From: Conyzicola lurida
GTDB taxonomy: Bacteria; Actinomycetota; Actinomycetes; Actinomycetales; Microbacteriaceae
Assembly (NCBI RefSeq): GCF_014204935.1
Contig: NZ_JACHMJ010000001.1
Location: forward strand, 2,356,001-2,420,000
Direction of reading: 5' to 3'
DNA length: 64,000 bases
Positions 33,185 through 42,689 of this stretch are shown here, piece after piece (position 1 is the first letter of the stretch; each line of letters starts with the position of its first letter). Under the pieces are notes generated by a model. That model saw only the letters and a program-made list of their open reading frames with translations. It was not told where the DNA came from and did not search any database. The translations under genes and the position numbers were made by a program.

Positions 33185-34036
33185 GTGAAGATCCTCTCGA
33201 TCCAGTCAGCCGTCGCATTCGGCCATGTCGGAAACTCGGCAGCCGTTTTCCCCCTCCAGCGCATCGGAGTCGAGGTGCTTCCCGTCTACACGGTGAACTT
33301 CTCGAACCACACCGGATACGGAGCGTGGCGCGGTCCCCTCATCTCTCCGGAAGACGTACACGACGTGATCCTCGGCATCGAAGACCGTGGCGCACTGGCC
33401 GGGGTCGACGTCGTGCTCTCGGGCTACCAGGGCGGCGTGGGCATCGGCGACGTCATCATCGACGCGGTCGAGCGGGTCAAGAAGGCGAACCCCACCGCGG
33501 TCTACGCGTGCGACCCGGTCATGGGCAACGCTAAGTCGGGCTGCTTCGTCGCACCGGAGATCCCCCTGCTGCTGCGCGAACGCGTCGTGCCGGCCGCCGA
33601 CATCATCACCCCCAACCAGTTCGAGCTGGGTTACCTGACCGACACCGACCCGTCGACGCTCGAGTCGACGCTCTCCTCCGTCGACGCGGCCCGCGCGATG
33701 GGGCCGTCGACGGTTCTCGTCACGAGCGTCGAGCGCCCCGACCGCGAATCCGGCACGATCGAGATGCTCGCGGTCGACGACGCCGGCGCCTGGCTGGTGC
33801 AGACCCCGTACATGCCGTTCAAGGCCAACGGGTCCGGCGACGTCACCGCGGCCCTGTTCACGGCGCACTACCGCGAGACCGGCGACGCGGCGACGGCGCT
33901 CGAGCGCACGGCGTCGAGCGTTTTCGACCTCATCGAGCTGACGCACCGCTCCGGCGACCGCGAACTGCAGCTCGTGCAGGCGCAAGAGTTCTACGCCCAC
34001 CCGCGCATGCAGTTCACGGCGTCGCAGGTGCGCTGA
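33185..34036 (+). CDS. pdxY: Pyridoxal kinase
   Basis: 283 aa. Phosphorylates pyridoxal to pyridoxal 5'-phosphate in vitamin B6 salvage. The ribokinase-fold signatures are present: SIQSAVAFGHVGNSAA at the start, VYACDPVMGN, ITPNQFELGYLT and NGSGDVTAALF with catalytic Asp219. GTG 33185 has GGAGG immediately ahead. Ends 16 bp from the convergent operon that carries an ornithine-cyclodeaminase-like gene, not obviously related in function. Confidence 0.93.
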   Translation: MKILSIQSAVAFGHVGNSAAVFPLQRIGVEVLPVYTVNFSNHTGYGAWRGPLISPEDVHDVILGIEDRGALAGVDVVLSGYQGGVGIGDVIIDAVERVKKANPTAVYACDPVMGNAKSGCFVAPEIPLLLRERVVPAADIITPNQFELGYLTDTDPSTLESTLSSVDAARAMGPSTVLVTSVERPDRESGTIEMLAVDDAGAWLVQTPYMPFKANGSGDVTAALFTAHYRETGDAATALERTASSVFDLIELTHRSGDRELQLVQAQEFYAHPRMQFTASQVR

Positions 34037-34052
34037 TAACGGCCGGAGCCGC

Positions 34053-35033
34053 TCAACCGTTGAGGTCGAGCTGCACCCCGATGCCGCGCGCACGAGCCTC
34101 GCGCACGAGCAGGTCGGCGATCGCCAGGTCCTGGGCACCGATACCGACCGAGTCGAACAGCGTGATCTGCCCGGCGTCTGTGCGGCCGGAGCACATGCCC
34201 GCGAGCACCTGGCCGACCGTGCCGACCACGTCGTCGAGGGTCACGACCCCCTCGGCGACGGCCATCATCAGGTCGCCCGACTTCGTCTCGGCCGTCGCGA
34301 CGTCGTCCACCCAGACGGAAGAACGGGCCATCGTCGTCGCATCGACCTCGCGCTCGTCGGGGCGCGGGCGGGCTCCGACGACGTTCAGGTGCTGGCCGGG
34401 GCGGAGCCATTCCCCCCGGACGATCGGGGTGACGGACGGCGTGAGCGTGCAGACCACATCCGACAGTTGGAACACGGACTCACACTCGTCTACGACCTCG
34501 ATCGCACCGTCCCAGTCGAGCGAGTCGGCGAGCGCCGCAGCCCGCTCCCCCGTGCGCGACCAGATCACGAGCCGGTCCCAGTCGCGCACGCCCCGCATCG
34601 CCTCGACGTGTTCGCGCGCGAGGCCGCCCGCTCCGACGAGGCCCAGCGTGCGGCTGTCCTCCCGCGACAAAGCCCTGGTCGCGACGGCACTTGCCGCCGC
34701 CGTGCGCACCCGGGTGGGCGGACCGCCGTGGAGCAGCGCGATCGGCGAACCGTCGGTGCGGTCGAGCACCACGATCATCGAGCGCTGGGTCGGCAGACCG
34801 CGCGCGGAGTTGTCGGGCACGTCGGCGAGCAGTTTGACCGCGGCGGTCCCGGTCGTGTCCGACAGGGCCGCCATCAGCAGGTAGCGGCCGCTGTCGGCGG
34901 CGGTGCTCATGGAGGTGGGGCGCGGCTGGTCAGCCGAACCCCGCGCGATATCGAGGAATACCTGCGCGACGGCCCGCTCGGTGGCCGGCCGGTCGACAAG
35001 CCCCTCGAGCTGGGAGGCGGTGAGCACGATCAT
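34053..35033 (-). CDS. Ornithine cyclodeaminase/mu-crystallin family NAD(P)-binding protein
   Basis: 326 aa. LGLVGAGGLAREHVEAMRG is the dinucleotide loop, and LLADVPDNSARGLPTQRS and the later GARPRPDEREVD are family hallmarks. Relatives cyclise ornithine to proline, reduce ketimines or make 2,3-diaminopropionate. It is the last gene of a six-gene operon, overlapping the amidohydrolase by 4 bp, so it likely handles an amino or imino product released by that enzyme. The exact reaction is not known. Confidence 0.85.
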   Translation of the reverse strand: MIVLTASQLEGLVDRPATERAVAQVFLDIARGSADQPRPTSMSTAADSGRYLLMAALSDTTGTAAVKLLADVPDNSARGLPTQRSMIVVLDRTDGSPIALLHGGPPTRVRTAAASAVATRALSREDSRTLGLVGAGGLAREHVEAMRGVRDWDRLVIWSRTGERAAALADSLDWDGAIEVVDECESVFQLSDVVCTLTPSVTPIVRGEWLRPGQHLNVVGARPRPDEREVDATTMARSSVWVDDVATAETKSGDLMMAVAEGVVTLDDVVGTVGQVLAGMCSGRTDAGQITLFDSVGIGAQDLAIADLLVREARARGIGVQLDLNG

Positions 35034-36244
35034 GCGGCCCCGGTGAGCTCGAGGCCGTCGGCGACGACGGCGCCGCCGAACAGCACGGTGCGGTCGGGCA
35101 GGCGGTCCATGACCGCACTGGTGACGGTCTCGCCCGTCACGAGCTGGAGGTCGGCCCGGTCACCCTCGGCGACGCCCGGACGGTCGAGCCGCCCGTTCAG
35201 CGCGGGTGCGGTGCCGAGAACCGAGCGGCCGCCGACGGTGGCGACAGCAACGCAGTGCTCGATGTCCTCGTCGCGGCGGAAGTTGTTCGTGAAGGCCATC
35301 TGCCAGGTGCGGTCGAGCATGTCGGCGTTGCCGTAGGGCGTCCAGTAGTCGCGCTGGCCGTCCTCACCCAGACCGAGACGGATTCCGTGCTCGGCGAGGA
35401 GCAGCGTCGGCAGCGGCGTCGAGGGCGCGATGGTCGCCCAGGCGATGTCCAGTTCGGCGAACTGCTCGAGCAGGGGCACGAGCTGCTCGCGCGGCAGCTG
35501 GCCGAGCCCGTACCCGTGCGAGATGGTGACGCGTCCGGTCATCCCGAGGGCGCGGGTGCGCTCCACGATCAGCTCGGCCGAGAACTTCGCCAGTTGGTCG
35601 GGTTCGTGCAGATGGATGTCGATGGGCGCGTCGTACCGCTCGGCGAGACCGAAAACCAGGTCCAAGTGCCTGACCGGATCCCGGTCCAGCATGCAGGGGT
35701 CGATGCCGCCGACCACGTCGGCGCCCTGACGCATGGCTTCCTCGAGCAGCTCGACGGAGCCTTCCTCCCGCAGCAGTCCGGCCTGCGGGAACGCGATCAC
35801 CTCGACGGTGGCGCGGTCCCGGTGCGCGTCCTTCGCCGCGAGGACGCCGTCCAGCCGTTCGAGCCCGGCGTCCACGTCGACCTGCGCGTAGCTGCGCACG
35901 CTCGTGGTGCCGTGGGCGATCATCCGAGCCAAAGTCTCGGTGGTGCGCTCGGCGATCGGTACGCCCGCGTCGCGCCAATTGGCGCGGTCGTTGAGCATCA
36001 TCCCCCACACGCCGGGGGTGCCGGTGTGCGGACGGAAGGGCAGGCCGATGCGGGTGGAGTCGAGGTGCACGTGCACGTCGGCGAACGAGGGAAGCAGGAT
36101 CCGTCCGCGGCCGTCGATCACCGTCTCGCCGGTCTGCGGCGGGGTGCCGACGGGGAGGATCTCGGCGATGGTCCCGTCGACGATCCGCACGTCACGGGCG
36201 GGTCCGCCCCAGGGGCGCGCGTCCGTGATCAGGGCGCGGCTCAC
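35030..36244 (-). CDS. Amidohydrolase family protein (cytosine deaminase-like)
   Basis: 404 aa. FADVHVHLDSTRIGLPFRPH gives the HxH metal site, IDIHLHEPDQ the next His pair, ISHGYGLGQLP a His and LGEDGQRDYW the catalytic Asp, the order found in cytosine-deaminase-like amidohydrolases. It should hydrolyse an amidine, cyclic amide or guanidine-type bond of an imported compound. Four-base overlaps on both sides (with the binding protein and the cyclodeaminase-like gene) make it part of the operon. No signal peptide, so cytosolic. Confidence 0.88.
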   Translation of the reverse strand: MSRALITDARPWGGPARDVRIVDGTIAEILPVGTPPQTGETVIDGRGRILLPSFADVHVHLDSTRIGLPFRPHTGTPGVWGMMLNDRANWRDAGVPIAERTTETLARMIAHGTTSVRSYAQVDVDAGLERLDGVLAAKDAHRDRATVEVIAFPQAGLLREEGSVELLEEAMRQGADVVGGIDPCMLDRDPVRHLDLVFGLAERYDAPIDIHLHEPDQLAKFSAELIVERTRALGMTGRVTISHGYGLGQLPREQLVPLLEQFAELDIAWATIAPSTPLPTLLLAEHGIRLGLGEDGQRDYWTPYGNADMLDRTWQMAFTNNFRRDEDIEHCVAVATVGGRSVLGTAPALNGRLDRPGVAEGDRADLQLVTGETVTSAVMDRLPDRTVLFGGAVVADGLELTGAA

Positions 36245-37782
36245 CGGAAGCTCGTCTGCGTGAAGTCGAACAGTCCGTCGGCGCGCGGAGTCCAGTCGAG
36301 GTCGGGGTCGGCCGCGTAGTTGTTCATCGGCACGTAGAGCGGCACGTAGTAGCCCTGTTCGTTGCTGTACTGCAGCAGTTCCGCGAAGACGTCGAGTCGG
36401 TCCTCGCCGTCGACGCCACGCTGCTCGGCGGCGAGTTCGGCGGTACGCGGGTCCTGCGCGTAGTTGTTGTTGCCGGCCGGCTCGTACAGGTCGGTGAGGG
36501 GCAGGTCGCCGTCGACGGTGGACGGCGCCCAGGTGTTCAGGTAGATGCCCTCCATCTCGCGGCCGCGCACCTTGAGGGTGTGCGCCTGCTGGTCGGCGCC
36601 GCGAAGGTCGATGGTGAAGCCGACGTCCTCGAGGGAGGCCTGCACGGTCTGCGCAACCTCGGACGACAGCGGGATGCGGCCGTCGGTCGCGTAGTCGAAC
36701 GGGATCGGCTCACCCGCGTATCCGGCCTCCGCGAGCAGTTCGCGGGCTCGGTCGGGATCGTAGCCCGTGTTTTCCACGTCGTCGCTGAAGCCCTCGACGG
36801 CTGGCGCCAGGGTCGTCGTGGCCGGCTCGGCGAGTCCGCCGAGAAGCCCGTCGGTGATCGCTTCCTTGTCGATAGCGAGGCCGATGGCCTCGCGGATACG
36901 CACGTCGGTCAGGACGCCGCTCGTGGAATTGACGCCCAGGAACACGACACCGTTCGAGAGCGCGGAGAAGACCTGCGCGGAGCCCTGGCTTTCGACCGAC
37001 TCCACCTGCGTCGGGCCGATCGGGGCGACGTCGAGGCTGCCCGAGAGCACGCCGTTGACGCGCGACTCGTCGGACGAGACCGGCTGCAGGGAGATCTGCT
37101 CGATCGCCGGGGCGTCGCCCCAGTAGTCGTCGTTGCGCACGAGGTCGTACGAGACGCCGGTCTGGATGCTGTCGAACACGTACGGGCCCGAGCCGATCGG
37201 GTCCTGGGCGAACGCGTCCGCGCCCACCTCCTGGTAGGTGTCGGCCGGGACGACCGAGATCAGCGAGGTGTTGCGGGGGAAGGCCGAGAACGGGGACTTG
37301 AGGGTGAAGCGCACCGTCAGCTCGTCGACCGCCTCGACCGACGCGACCGAGCTGAGGTAGGCGTAGTTCTCGCCGGTCGGATCGCCGAGGATCGTCTGGT
37401 ACGAGAAGGCGACGTCCTCGGCCGTGATGGCCTCGCCGTTGCTGGCCTCGACGCCCTCCCGCAGCGTGAAGTCCCACTGGGTGAGGTCGTCGTTCGCGCT
37501 CCACTCGGTGGCGAGCTTCGGCGCGAGCTCGCCGTCCGCCGTGATGGTGACGAGCTGGTCGAAGGTGTGGAAGAACACCGACAGCACGACGAGAGCGCCG
37601 GAGCGGATCGGGTCCATCGACGTCGGATCGGTGGGGATGGCGGCGACGATGCGGGTCGGGGTCTCACCCGAGGCATCGGTGTCGCCGTCGAAGCCTCCGG
37701 CACACCCTGAGAGTGCGAGTGTTCCGGTGGCGACGAGGGCGCCGGCGGTGAGAATCCGGCGGCTGAAGGCGGACGTGGGCAT
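36241..37782 (-). CDS. ABC transporter substrate-binding lipoprotein, family 5 (peptide/opine type)
   Basis: 513 aa. A lipoprotein signal (ILTAGALVATGTLALSGC) puts the receptor at the outer face of the membrane. TDPTSMDPIRS and the later LVRNDDYWGDAPAIEQI are typical of DppA/OppA/NikA-like receptors. ATG 37782 is used because GAGGAA precedes it; an ATG four codons earlier is also open. It lies after the permeases and ATPase, which is unusual, and overlaps the amidohydrolase by 4 bp. The ligand is unknown. Confidence 0.92.
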   Translation of the reverse strand: MPTSAFSRRILTAGALVATGTLALSGCAGGFDGDTDASGETPTRIVAAIPTDPTSMDPIRSGALVVLSVFFHTFDQLVTITADGELAPKLATEWSANDDLTQWDFTLREGVEASNGEAITAEDVAFSYQTILGDPTGENYAYLSSVASVEAVDELTVRFTLKSPFSAFPRNTSLISVVPADTYQEVGADAFAQDPIGSGPYVFDSIQTGVSYDLVRNDDYWGDAPAIEQISLQPVSSDESRVNGVLSGSLDVAPIGPTQVESVESQGSAQVFSALSNGVVFLGVNSTSGVLTDVRIREAIGLAIDKEAITDGLLGGLAEPATTTLAPAVEGFSDDVENTGYDPDRARELLAEAGYAGEPIPFDYATDGRIPLSSEVAQTVQASLEDVGFTIDLRGADQQAHTLKVRGREMEGIYLNTWAPSTVDGDLPLTDLYEPAGNNNYAQDPRTAELAAEQRGVDGEDRLDVFAELLQYSNEQGYYVPLYVPMNNYAADPDLDWTPRADGLFDFTQTSFR

Positions 37783-37833
37783 GGAATTCCTCATTTCGAT
37801 GGATGACGCGAAGGGAGTGGTAACGGTGTGGGA

Positions 37834-39465
37834 TCAGGGGCGGCTGGAGGCCTGCGCTGTACGGCGCGGCCCGTCGAGGCGCGGCACCGCGGCGAGCAGT
37901 TGACGCGTGAACGGGTGCTGGGGGTCGCGGAAGATCTGGGCGGTCGGCGCCTCCTCGACGACTCGGCCGTTCTGCATCACGATCACCCGGTCCGCGATGC
38001 TGCGCACCACGCCGAGGTCGTGCGAGATAAAGAGGTAGCCGAGTCCGTGCTCGCGCTGGAGCGCGTCGAGCAGGGTGAGGACCTGGGCTTGGATCGAGAC
38101 GTCGAGCGCCGAGACCGGCTCGTCGAGCACGAGCAAACGGGGCCGGAGTGCGAGAGCGCGCGCGATGCCGACCCGCTGACGCTGGCCGCCGGAGAGCTGC
38201 CCGGGCATGCGCTTCGCGAACGATTCGTCGAGGCCGACGTCGGCGAGCAGCCCGGCGACCTTGCCACGGTCGTAGGCGCGGCGGATACGCAGCGGCTCGG
38301 CCACGAGGTCGTGCACGGTCAGGCGCGGATCGAGCGCCGAGTACGGATCCTGGAAGACGATCTGGGCGCGCTCGCGCTCGACCGCCGTCCGCTGGGCGAT
38401 CGCGGCGCCCATGCGTGCACCGGCAACGGCGATCGAGCCCCTCGTGGCGGGCTGGATACCGAGCACCGCCTTCGCGAGGGACGACTTGCCGCACCCGGAT
38501 TCCCCGACCACGGCCACCGTCTCGCCCGCGGCGATACGCACCGACACCCCGTCGACGGCCCGCACCGGGTTCGAACGCCCGGGGATCCGGTACTCGACGA
38601 CGATGTCCTCCGCGACGAGCGCGTCGGCCTCTCCGGTGCGCACCGCCGGGGCGGTCCGCTCGGACTCGGCGGGCATCGCGGCCATGAGGCGGCGGGTGTA
38701 GTCCTCCGCCGGCGCGTCGAGAACCGCACGCGTCTCGCCGGTCTCGACCACGCGGCCGTGGTGCATGACGGCGAGCCGGTCGCTGTTCTCGGCGACGAGG
38801 CCGAGGTCGTGGGTGATGAGCACGAGGGCCGAGCCCGTGCGTTCGCGTACCTCGGCGAGCAGGTCCATGACCTGTGCCTGGACGGTGACGTCGAGGGCGG
38901 TGGTGGGCTCGTCGGCGATCAGGAGCAGCGGGTCGTGCGCGATCGCCATGGCGATCATCGCGCGCTGGCGCATGCCTCCCGACCACTGGTGGGGACGGGT
39001 GGCCGCGCGCTCGGCGGCATCGCGCACACCCACGGAGGTGAGCAACTCGACCGCCCGTTCGCGCGCCGCACGACGGCCCAGCCGTGGCGCGTGCACCCGC
39101 ACCGCCGAAGCGACCTGCGCACCGACTGCCCGCAGCGGGTCCAGCGACGACATGGGGTCCTGGAAGACCATGGCCGCGGTCCGACCGCGCAGCGCCCGCA
39201 ACTCGCGTTCGCCCGCCCAGACACCCGCCTCGACGTCGACGAGCACCTGCTCGTCGAGCACGATGCGTCCGCCCGCGATGCGTGTCCCGACGGGGAGCAG
39301 ACCGAGTGCGGCCAGCACCGTGAGGCTCTTGCCGGAGCCGGACTCGCCGACGACGCCGAGCGATTCGCCGCGGTCGACCCGCAGCGAGACGCCGTCGACG
39401 AGCGTGCGCGGCTGGTCGCCCACGGTCTCGATCCGCAGGTTGTCGATTCGCAGAACGGTGCTCAT
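37834..39465 (-). CDS. Fused two-domain ABC transporter ATPase (DppD-DppF type)
   Basis: 543 aa. Two nucleotide-binding domains in one chain: the first Walker A GESGSGKS (40-47) and the second GESGCGKS near residue 320; LSGGQRQRVGIARAL is the signature of the second half and HQWSGGMRQRAMIAMA of the first. It powers the dipeptide-type importer with the two permeases upstream. GGGAGG precedes ATG 39465, which overlaps the permease stop by 4 bp. Energy for the family-5 receptor encoded next. Confidence 0.94.
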   Translation of the reverse strand: MSTVLRIDNLRIETVGDQPRTLVDGVSLRVDRGESLGVVGESGSGKSLTVLAALGLLPVGTRIAGGRIVLDEQVLVDVEAGVWAGERELRALRGRTAAMVFQDPMSSLDPLRAVGAQVASAVRVHAPRLGRRAARERAVELLTSVGVRDAAERAATRPHQWSGGMRQRAMIAMAIAHDPLLLIADEPTTALDVTVQAQVMDLLAEVRERTGSALVLITHDLGLVAENSDRLAVMHHGRVVETGETRAVLDAPAEDYTRRLMAAMPAESERTAPAVRTGEADALVAEDIVVEYRIPGRSNPVRAVDGVSVRIAAGETVAVVGESGCGKSSLAKAVLGIQPATRGSIAVAGARMGAAIAQRTAVERERAQIVFQDPYSALDPRLTVHDLVAEPLRIRRAYDRGKVAGLLADVGLDESFAKRMPGQLSGGQRQRVGIARALALRPRLLVLDEPVSALDVSIQAQVLTLLDALQREHGLGYLFISHDLGVVRSIADRVIVMQNGRVVEEAPTAQIFRDPQHPFTRQLLAAVPRLDGPRRTAQASSRP

Positions 39466-40337
39466 CGCATGCCTCCCTTGCGCAGCAGGCCGCCGCGGGT
39501 CTCCGCCGTGAACTGCTGACTCAGGAACTGCACGCCGCCGACCGCGAGAAGCATCACCAGTCCGGGCAGCAGCGCCAGCCAGGGGTCGCCGGCGAGGTGG
39601 CGTTGGCCGTCGAAGATCATCGAGCCCCAACTCGGCACTGGCGGTTGGACGCCGAGTCCGAGGTACTCGAGCGACGACGTGATGAGGACGATCGTCGCGA
39701 CATCCGTCGCCGCAATGATGAGAGTGTGCGGCCAGACGTTGGGCACCACGTGCCGGGTGAGCACCCAGATCGAGTCGGCGCCCTGTGTGAGCGGCGAGAC
39801 CACGAAGTCCTGGCGTCGCAGCGACGCGGCGACGTTGCGGGTGACCCGGGCGTACCCGACCCACCAGGTGAGGCCGAGCACGAGGATCGTCAGGCCGGCG
39901 CTCGGCCGCAGCACCGCGCAGATCGCGATGAGCAGCAGCACGACGGGCATCGCCAGCGTGACGTTGCTCACCAGGGTGATGAGCGTCTCGAGTCGGCCGC
40001 CGAAGTACCCGGCGAGGATCCCGACGAAACTGCCGATCAGCGCGTTCATGATCACGATCAGCACGGTCATGCCGAGCGTCACCGCCGAGGCGAGGGCGAT
40101 CCGGCTGAGCAGGTCGCGGCCGAGAGCGTCGGTGCCGAGCGGGTGTCCCGGGTCGGACAGCGGGGGCAGGAGCGCCGCGCGCAGGTCCTGCGCCATCGGG
40201 TCGTAGCCGGGGAGGAGCGGGACGACGGCGGTGAGCAGCAGCACGCTGCCGAGCATGATGGCGCCGACGACAGCCCCGGGGCGTGGGCGCCAGCGCCGCA
40301 CGACGGGCGCGGGTGACGCGACGAGCGAGGTGGTCAT
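39462..40337 (-). CDS. ABC transporter permease, DppC-like
   Basis: 291 aa, six helices. The cytoplasmic loop matching the ATPase (EAA-like) includes VTRNVAASLRRQDFVVSPLTQGADS. PLSDPGHPLGTDALGRDLLSRI in the first part is the hallmark DppC sequence. It pairs with the DppB-like permease encoded directly upstream (4-bp overlap). Confidence 0.93.
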   Translation of the reverse strand: MTTSLVASPAPVVRRWRPRPGAVVGAIMLGSVLLLTAVVPLLPGYDPMAQDLRAALLPPLSDPGHPLGTDALGRDLLSRIALASAVTLGMTVLIVIMNALIGSFVGILAGYFGGRLETLITLVSNVTLAMPVVLLLIAICAVLRPSAGLTILVLGLTWWVGYARVTRNVAASLRRQDFVVSPLTQGADSIWVLTRHVVPNVWPHTLIIAATDVATIVLITSSLEYLGLGVQPPVPSWGSMIFDGQRHLAGDPWLALLPGLVMLLAVGGVQFLSQQFTAETRGGLLRKGGMR

Positions 40338-41251
40338 GAGGTCGCCGTCCTTGTGTCGATGCGGCGGACGAGCACGTCCACCGCGGTGTTGACGATCACG
40401 AATGCGAGGGCCACGAACACCAGGCCCGCCTGCACGATCGGGAAGTCGCGCTGGCTGACGGCGTCCGTCAGCAGCTTGCCGAGACCGGGCCAGGCGAACA
40501 CGACTTCGACCACCACGGTGCCGCCGAGCAGGCCGCCGAGGTTCAGGCCGGCCATTCCGAGCACCGGCAGAATCGCATTCGGCAGCATCCGGGTGAACAG
40601 CACGGTCGAGCGGCGCTGCCCCTGCGCGATGGCGGTGCGCACGTAGTCCTGACCGGCCTGCTCACTGAGCGCGGCGTCCAGCAGCCGGAGATACATCACG
40701 AACTGGCCGGTGGCGAGGGTGAGCACCGGCAGCACCAGGCTGGCGTAGCTCGTGCGCCCGAGGGACGGGAGGACCCCGAGGATCACCGAGAAGACGAGGA
40801 CGAGTAGGAGCGCGAAGAAGAAGTCGGGCACCGACTGTCGGATCGCACCGGCCCAGCCGACGATCGCCCGCAGCACACGGCTGCCGGTGAGCTGGATGGC
40901 CAGGGCCCCGGCGACGGCGAGCACGATCCCGATCGCGAAGGCCCAGAACGCGAGCTCGATCGTGGCGGGCACCCGCTCGAGCACGAGGCCGAGCGCCGAT
41001 TCGCGAAGGCGGTACGAGTCGCCGAAGTCGCCGGTGACGAGTCCGACGAGCGTGTCGAGGTACTGCACGATCAGGGGGCGGTCGAAGCCGAGCGCTGCGT
41101 TGAGCGCGTCGACGTCGGACCGCGTCGCGTTGTCGGGCAGGAGCAGCGCACCGGGCTCGCCGGTGGCGCGGCCGAGCACGAAGGCGATGGTCACCACGGC
41201 GAGCACTGTGGCGACGGCGAGGGCCAGTCGGCGGGCGATGAATAGGAGCAC
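40334..41251 (-). CDS. ABC transporter permease, DppB-like
   Basis: 305 aa, six helices beginning LLFIARRLALAVATVLAVV. NAALGFDRPLIVQYLDTLVG and the later EAA-like AGQDYVRTAIAQGQRRS are typical of DppB. GTG 41251 is chosen at the start of the first helix; no strong ribosome site is seen. The open frame extends upstream without homology. First gene of the six-gene operon, divergent from gntR. Confidence 0.9.
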   Translation of the reverse strand: MLLFIARRLALAVATVLAVVTIAFVLGRATGEPGALLLPDNATRSDVDALNAALGFDRPLIVQYLDTLVGLVTGDFGDSYRLRESALGLVLERVPATIELAFWAFAIGIVLAVAGALAIQLTGSRVLRAIVGWAGAIRQSVPDFFFALLLVLVFSVILGVLPSLGRTSYASLVLPVLTLATGQFVMYLRLLDAALSEQAGQDYVRTAIAQGQRRSTVLFTRMLPNAILPVLGMAGLNLGGLLGGTVVVEVVFAWPGLGKLLTDAVSQRDFPIVQAGLVFVALAFVIVNTAVDVLVRRIDTRTATS

Positions 41252-41336
41252 GTCGATGACGCTATGCGACGGTCTGCCCGATAGTGGCCGACGTAACACG
41301 CTCGTCACATACTTCTTACACTTTCGACACTTTCGC

Positions 41337-41390
41337 ATACCAAATCCCCTATTGCGGCATCTTTTTTGCCTAGGAATCGCATTCTGGTAT
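41337..41390. promoter_or_regulatory. Possible GntR operator region
   Basis: In the AT-rich divergent gap, ATACCA (41337-41342) and TGGTAT (41385-41390) are inverted across 42 bp, with similar flanks. FadR-type GntR proteins often bind such short half-sites. Weak evidence. Confidence 0.3.
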
Positions 41391-41419
41391 TCAATCAGGC
41401 GACTTGGGGACGTGACAGA

Positions 41420-42139
41420 ATGGTGCTCATGAGCCTCGAACAGACCCCCGCGCGTATCGCGAACGTCCTGCGCGAACAGATCATCACGGGCGAGCTGGAG
41501 ATGGGATCGAAGCTCAACGAGCGCGAGATCGCCGAGCGGCTGCAGGTCTCGCGCATCCCCGTGCGAGAGGCACTGCCGATCCTCGAGTCCGAGGGCTTCA
41601 TCACGTCGCAGCCCCGGCGCGGTGCGGTCGTGCACGTGCTCACCCTCACCGACGCCGCCGAGCTCTTCGACCTGCGTCGCCAGCTCGAACCCATGGCGTC
41701 GGCCTTCGCCGCGCGCCGGGCCGCGGCTGGTGCCGACGTCGGTCCGATGCTGTCAGCGCTTCAGACGGCCCGCGGCGCGACCCTCCCGCTGGCCCCGGTG
41801 CTCGATTCCCCGGACCAGGTCGCGCCCCCGTCGACCCGCAACTCCGATCTGCACGAGGAGATCATCGCCCTCGCCGACCACGCGCTGCTGCGGCGGGTGA
41901 CGAAACTCATGAGCGGACGCGTGCGCTGGCTGTTCCGCCTCACGCCGCAGCGCGACACCACCGCGATGTGGATCGAGCACCGCGAAATCGTCGACGCGAT
42001 CGTCGCGGGCCAGGAGGACGTCGCAGAACTGCTCACCGCGGCCCACGTCGAGCGCGGACGATTCGAGTCGATGCCGCTTCTGGCCGACAAGCTGCCCTCG
42101 GCGGTCCCGATGCCGAAGAGGCGCCGCAAAGCCAGTTGA
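41420..42139 (+). CDS. GntR-family (FCD-type) transcriptional regulator
   Basis: 239 aa. The N-terminal wHTH carries LREQIITGELEMGSKLNERE and ERLQVSRIPVREALPILESE, diagnostic for FadR-subfamily GntR proteins. The C-terminal half is all-helical, with HEEIIALADHALLRRV and the FCD metal-His positions partly present. Divergent from the six-gene importer operon, so it is the likely repressor responding to the imported compound or a product. ATG 41420 follows GGGGACG; an ATG at 41429 is an alternative. Confidence 0.9.
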   Translation: MVLMSLEQTPARIANVLREQIITGELEMGSKLNEREIAERLQVSRIPVREALPILESEGFITSQPRRGAVVHVLTLTDAAELFDLRRQLEPMASAFAARRAAAGADVGPMLSALQTARGATLPLAPVLDSPDQVAPPSTRNSDLHEEIIALADHALLRRVTKLMSGRVRWLFRLTPQRDTTAMWIEHREIVDAIVAGQEDVAELLTAAHVERGRFESMPLLADKLPSAVPMPKRRRKAS

Positions 42140-42211
42140 TCCGCCCCTCGCGGCTGGAACGTGAGAACCACTAATGTAATCCTCACCCGCCGATCTATCC
42201 CGAGGATCACC

Positions 42212-42682
42212 ATGCCCGACACCGTTCCGACCGCTGCCCCGACCACGCCGCCCGCCGGCTGGTACGCCCACCCGGCCCTCCCCGGATCCGACCTGTGGTG
42301 GTCGGGTGTTGAGTGGACCCAGCACGCCCGACCGACGGGCTCCGAATCAGCGGCACCCGTCACCGGGCCGTTCACCGGCCAGCCGTACTCGCTCGAGACG
42401 ACGGACGGCGGCCCGACCGCGAAGACGCTCCAGCCCGCGATCACCTCGCTGGTCTTCGGCATCCTGTCGTTCGCTCTCAACGCCTTCTTCCTCGCGTCGA
42501 TCGTGGCGATCGCCCGCGGGCGCCAGGCGCTCACGCGCGCGAAGGCGCTGCAGCTCGAGGGCAAGCCGCCGCACGGACGGGCTCTCGCGCTCTGGGGCAG
42601 CTGGCTGGGAGTCGCCGGCTTGCTCACGGGCGCGCTCCAGTCGTGGCTTGTCGTCACGGCGTGGTCGGCGTACCTGTTCTAG
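42212..42682 (+). CDS. DUF2510 domain membrane protein
   Basis: 156 aa. The N-terminal PPAGWYAHPALPGSDLWWSG, continuing VEWT, is the short DUF2510 motif common in actinobacterial membrane proteins. Two helices follow (ITSLVFGILSFALNAFFLAS and GVAGLLTGALQSWLVVTAW) of DUF4190 type. CGAGGA precedes the ATG 42212. No functional clue beyond membrane location. It is convergent with the DUF6504-like gene. Confidence 0.8.
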   Translation: MPDTVPTAAPTTPPAGWYAHPALPGSDLWWSGVEWTQHARPTGSESAAPVTGPFTGQPYSLETTDGGPTAKTLQPAITSLVFGILSFALNAFFLASIVAIARGRQALTRAKALQLEGKPPHGRALALWGSWLGVAGLLTGALQSWLVVTAWSAYLF

Positions 42683-42689
42683 CCGCCCG

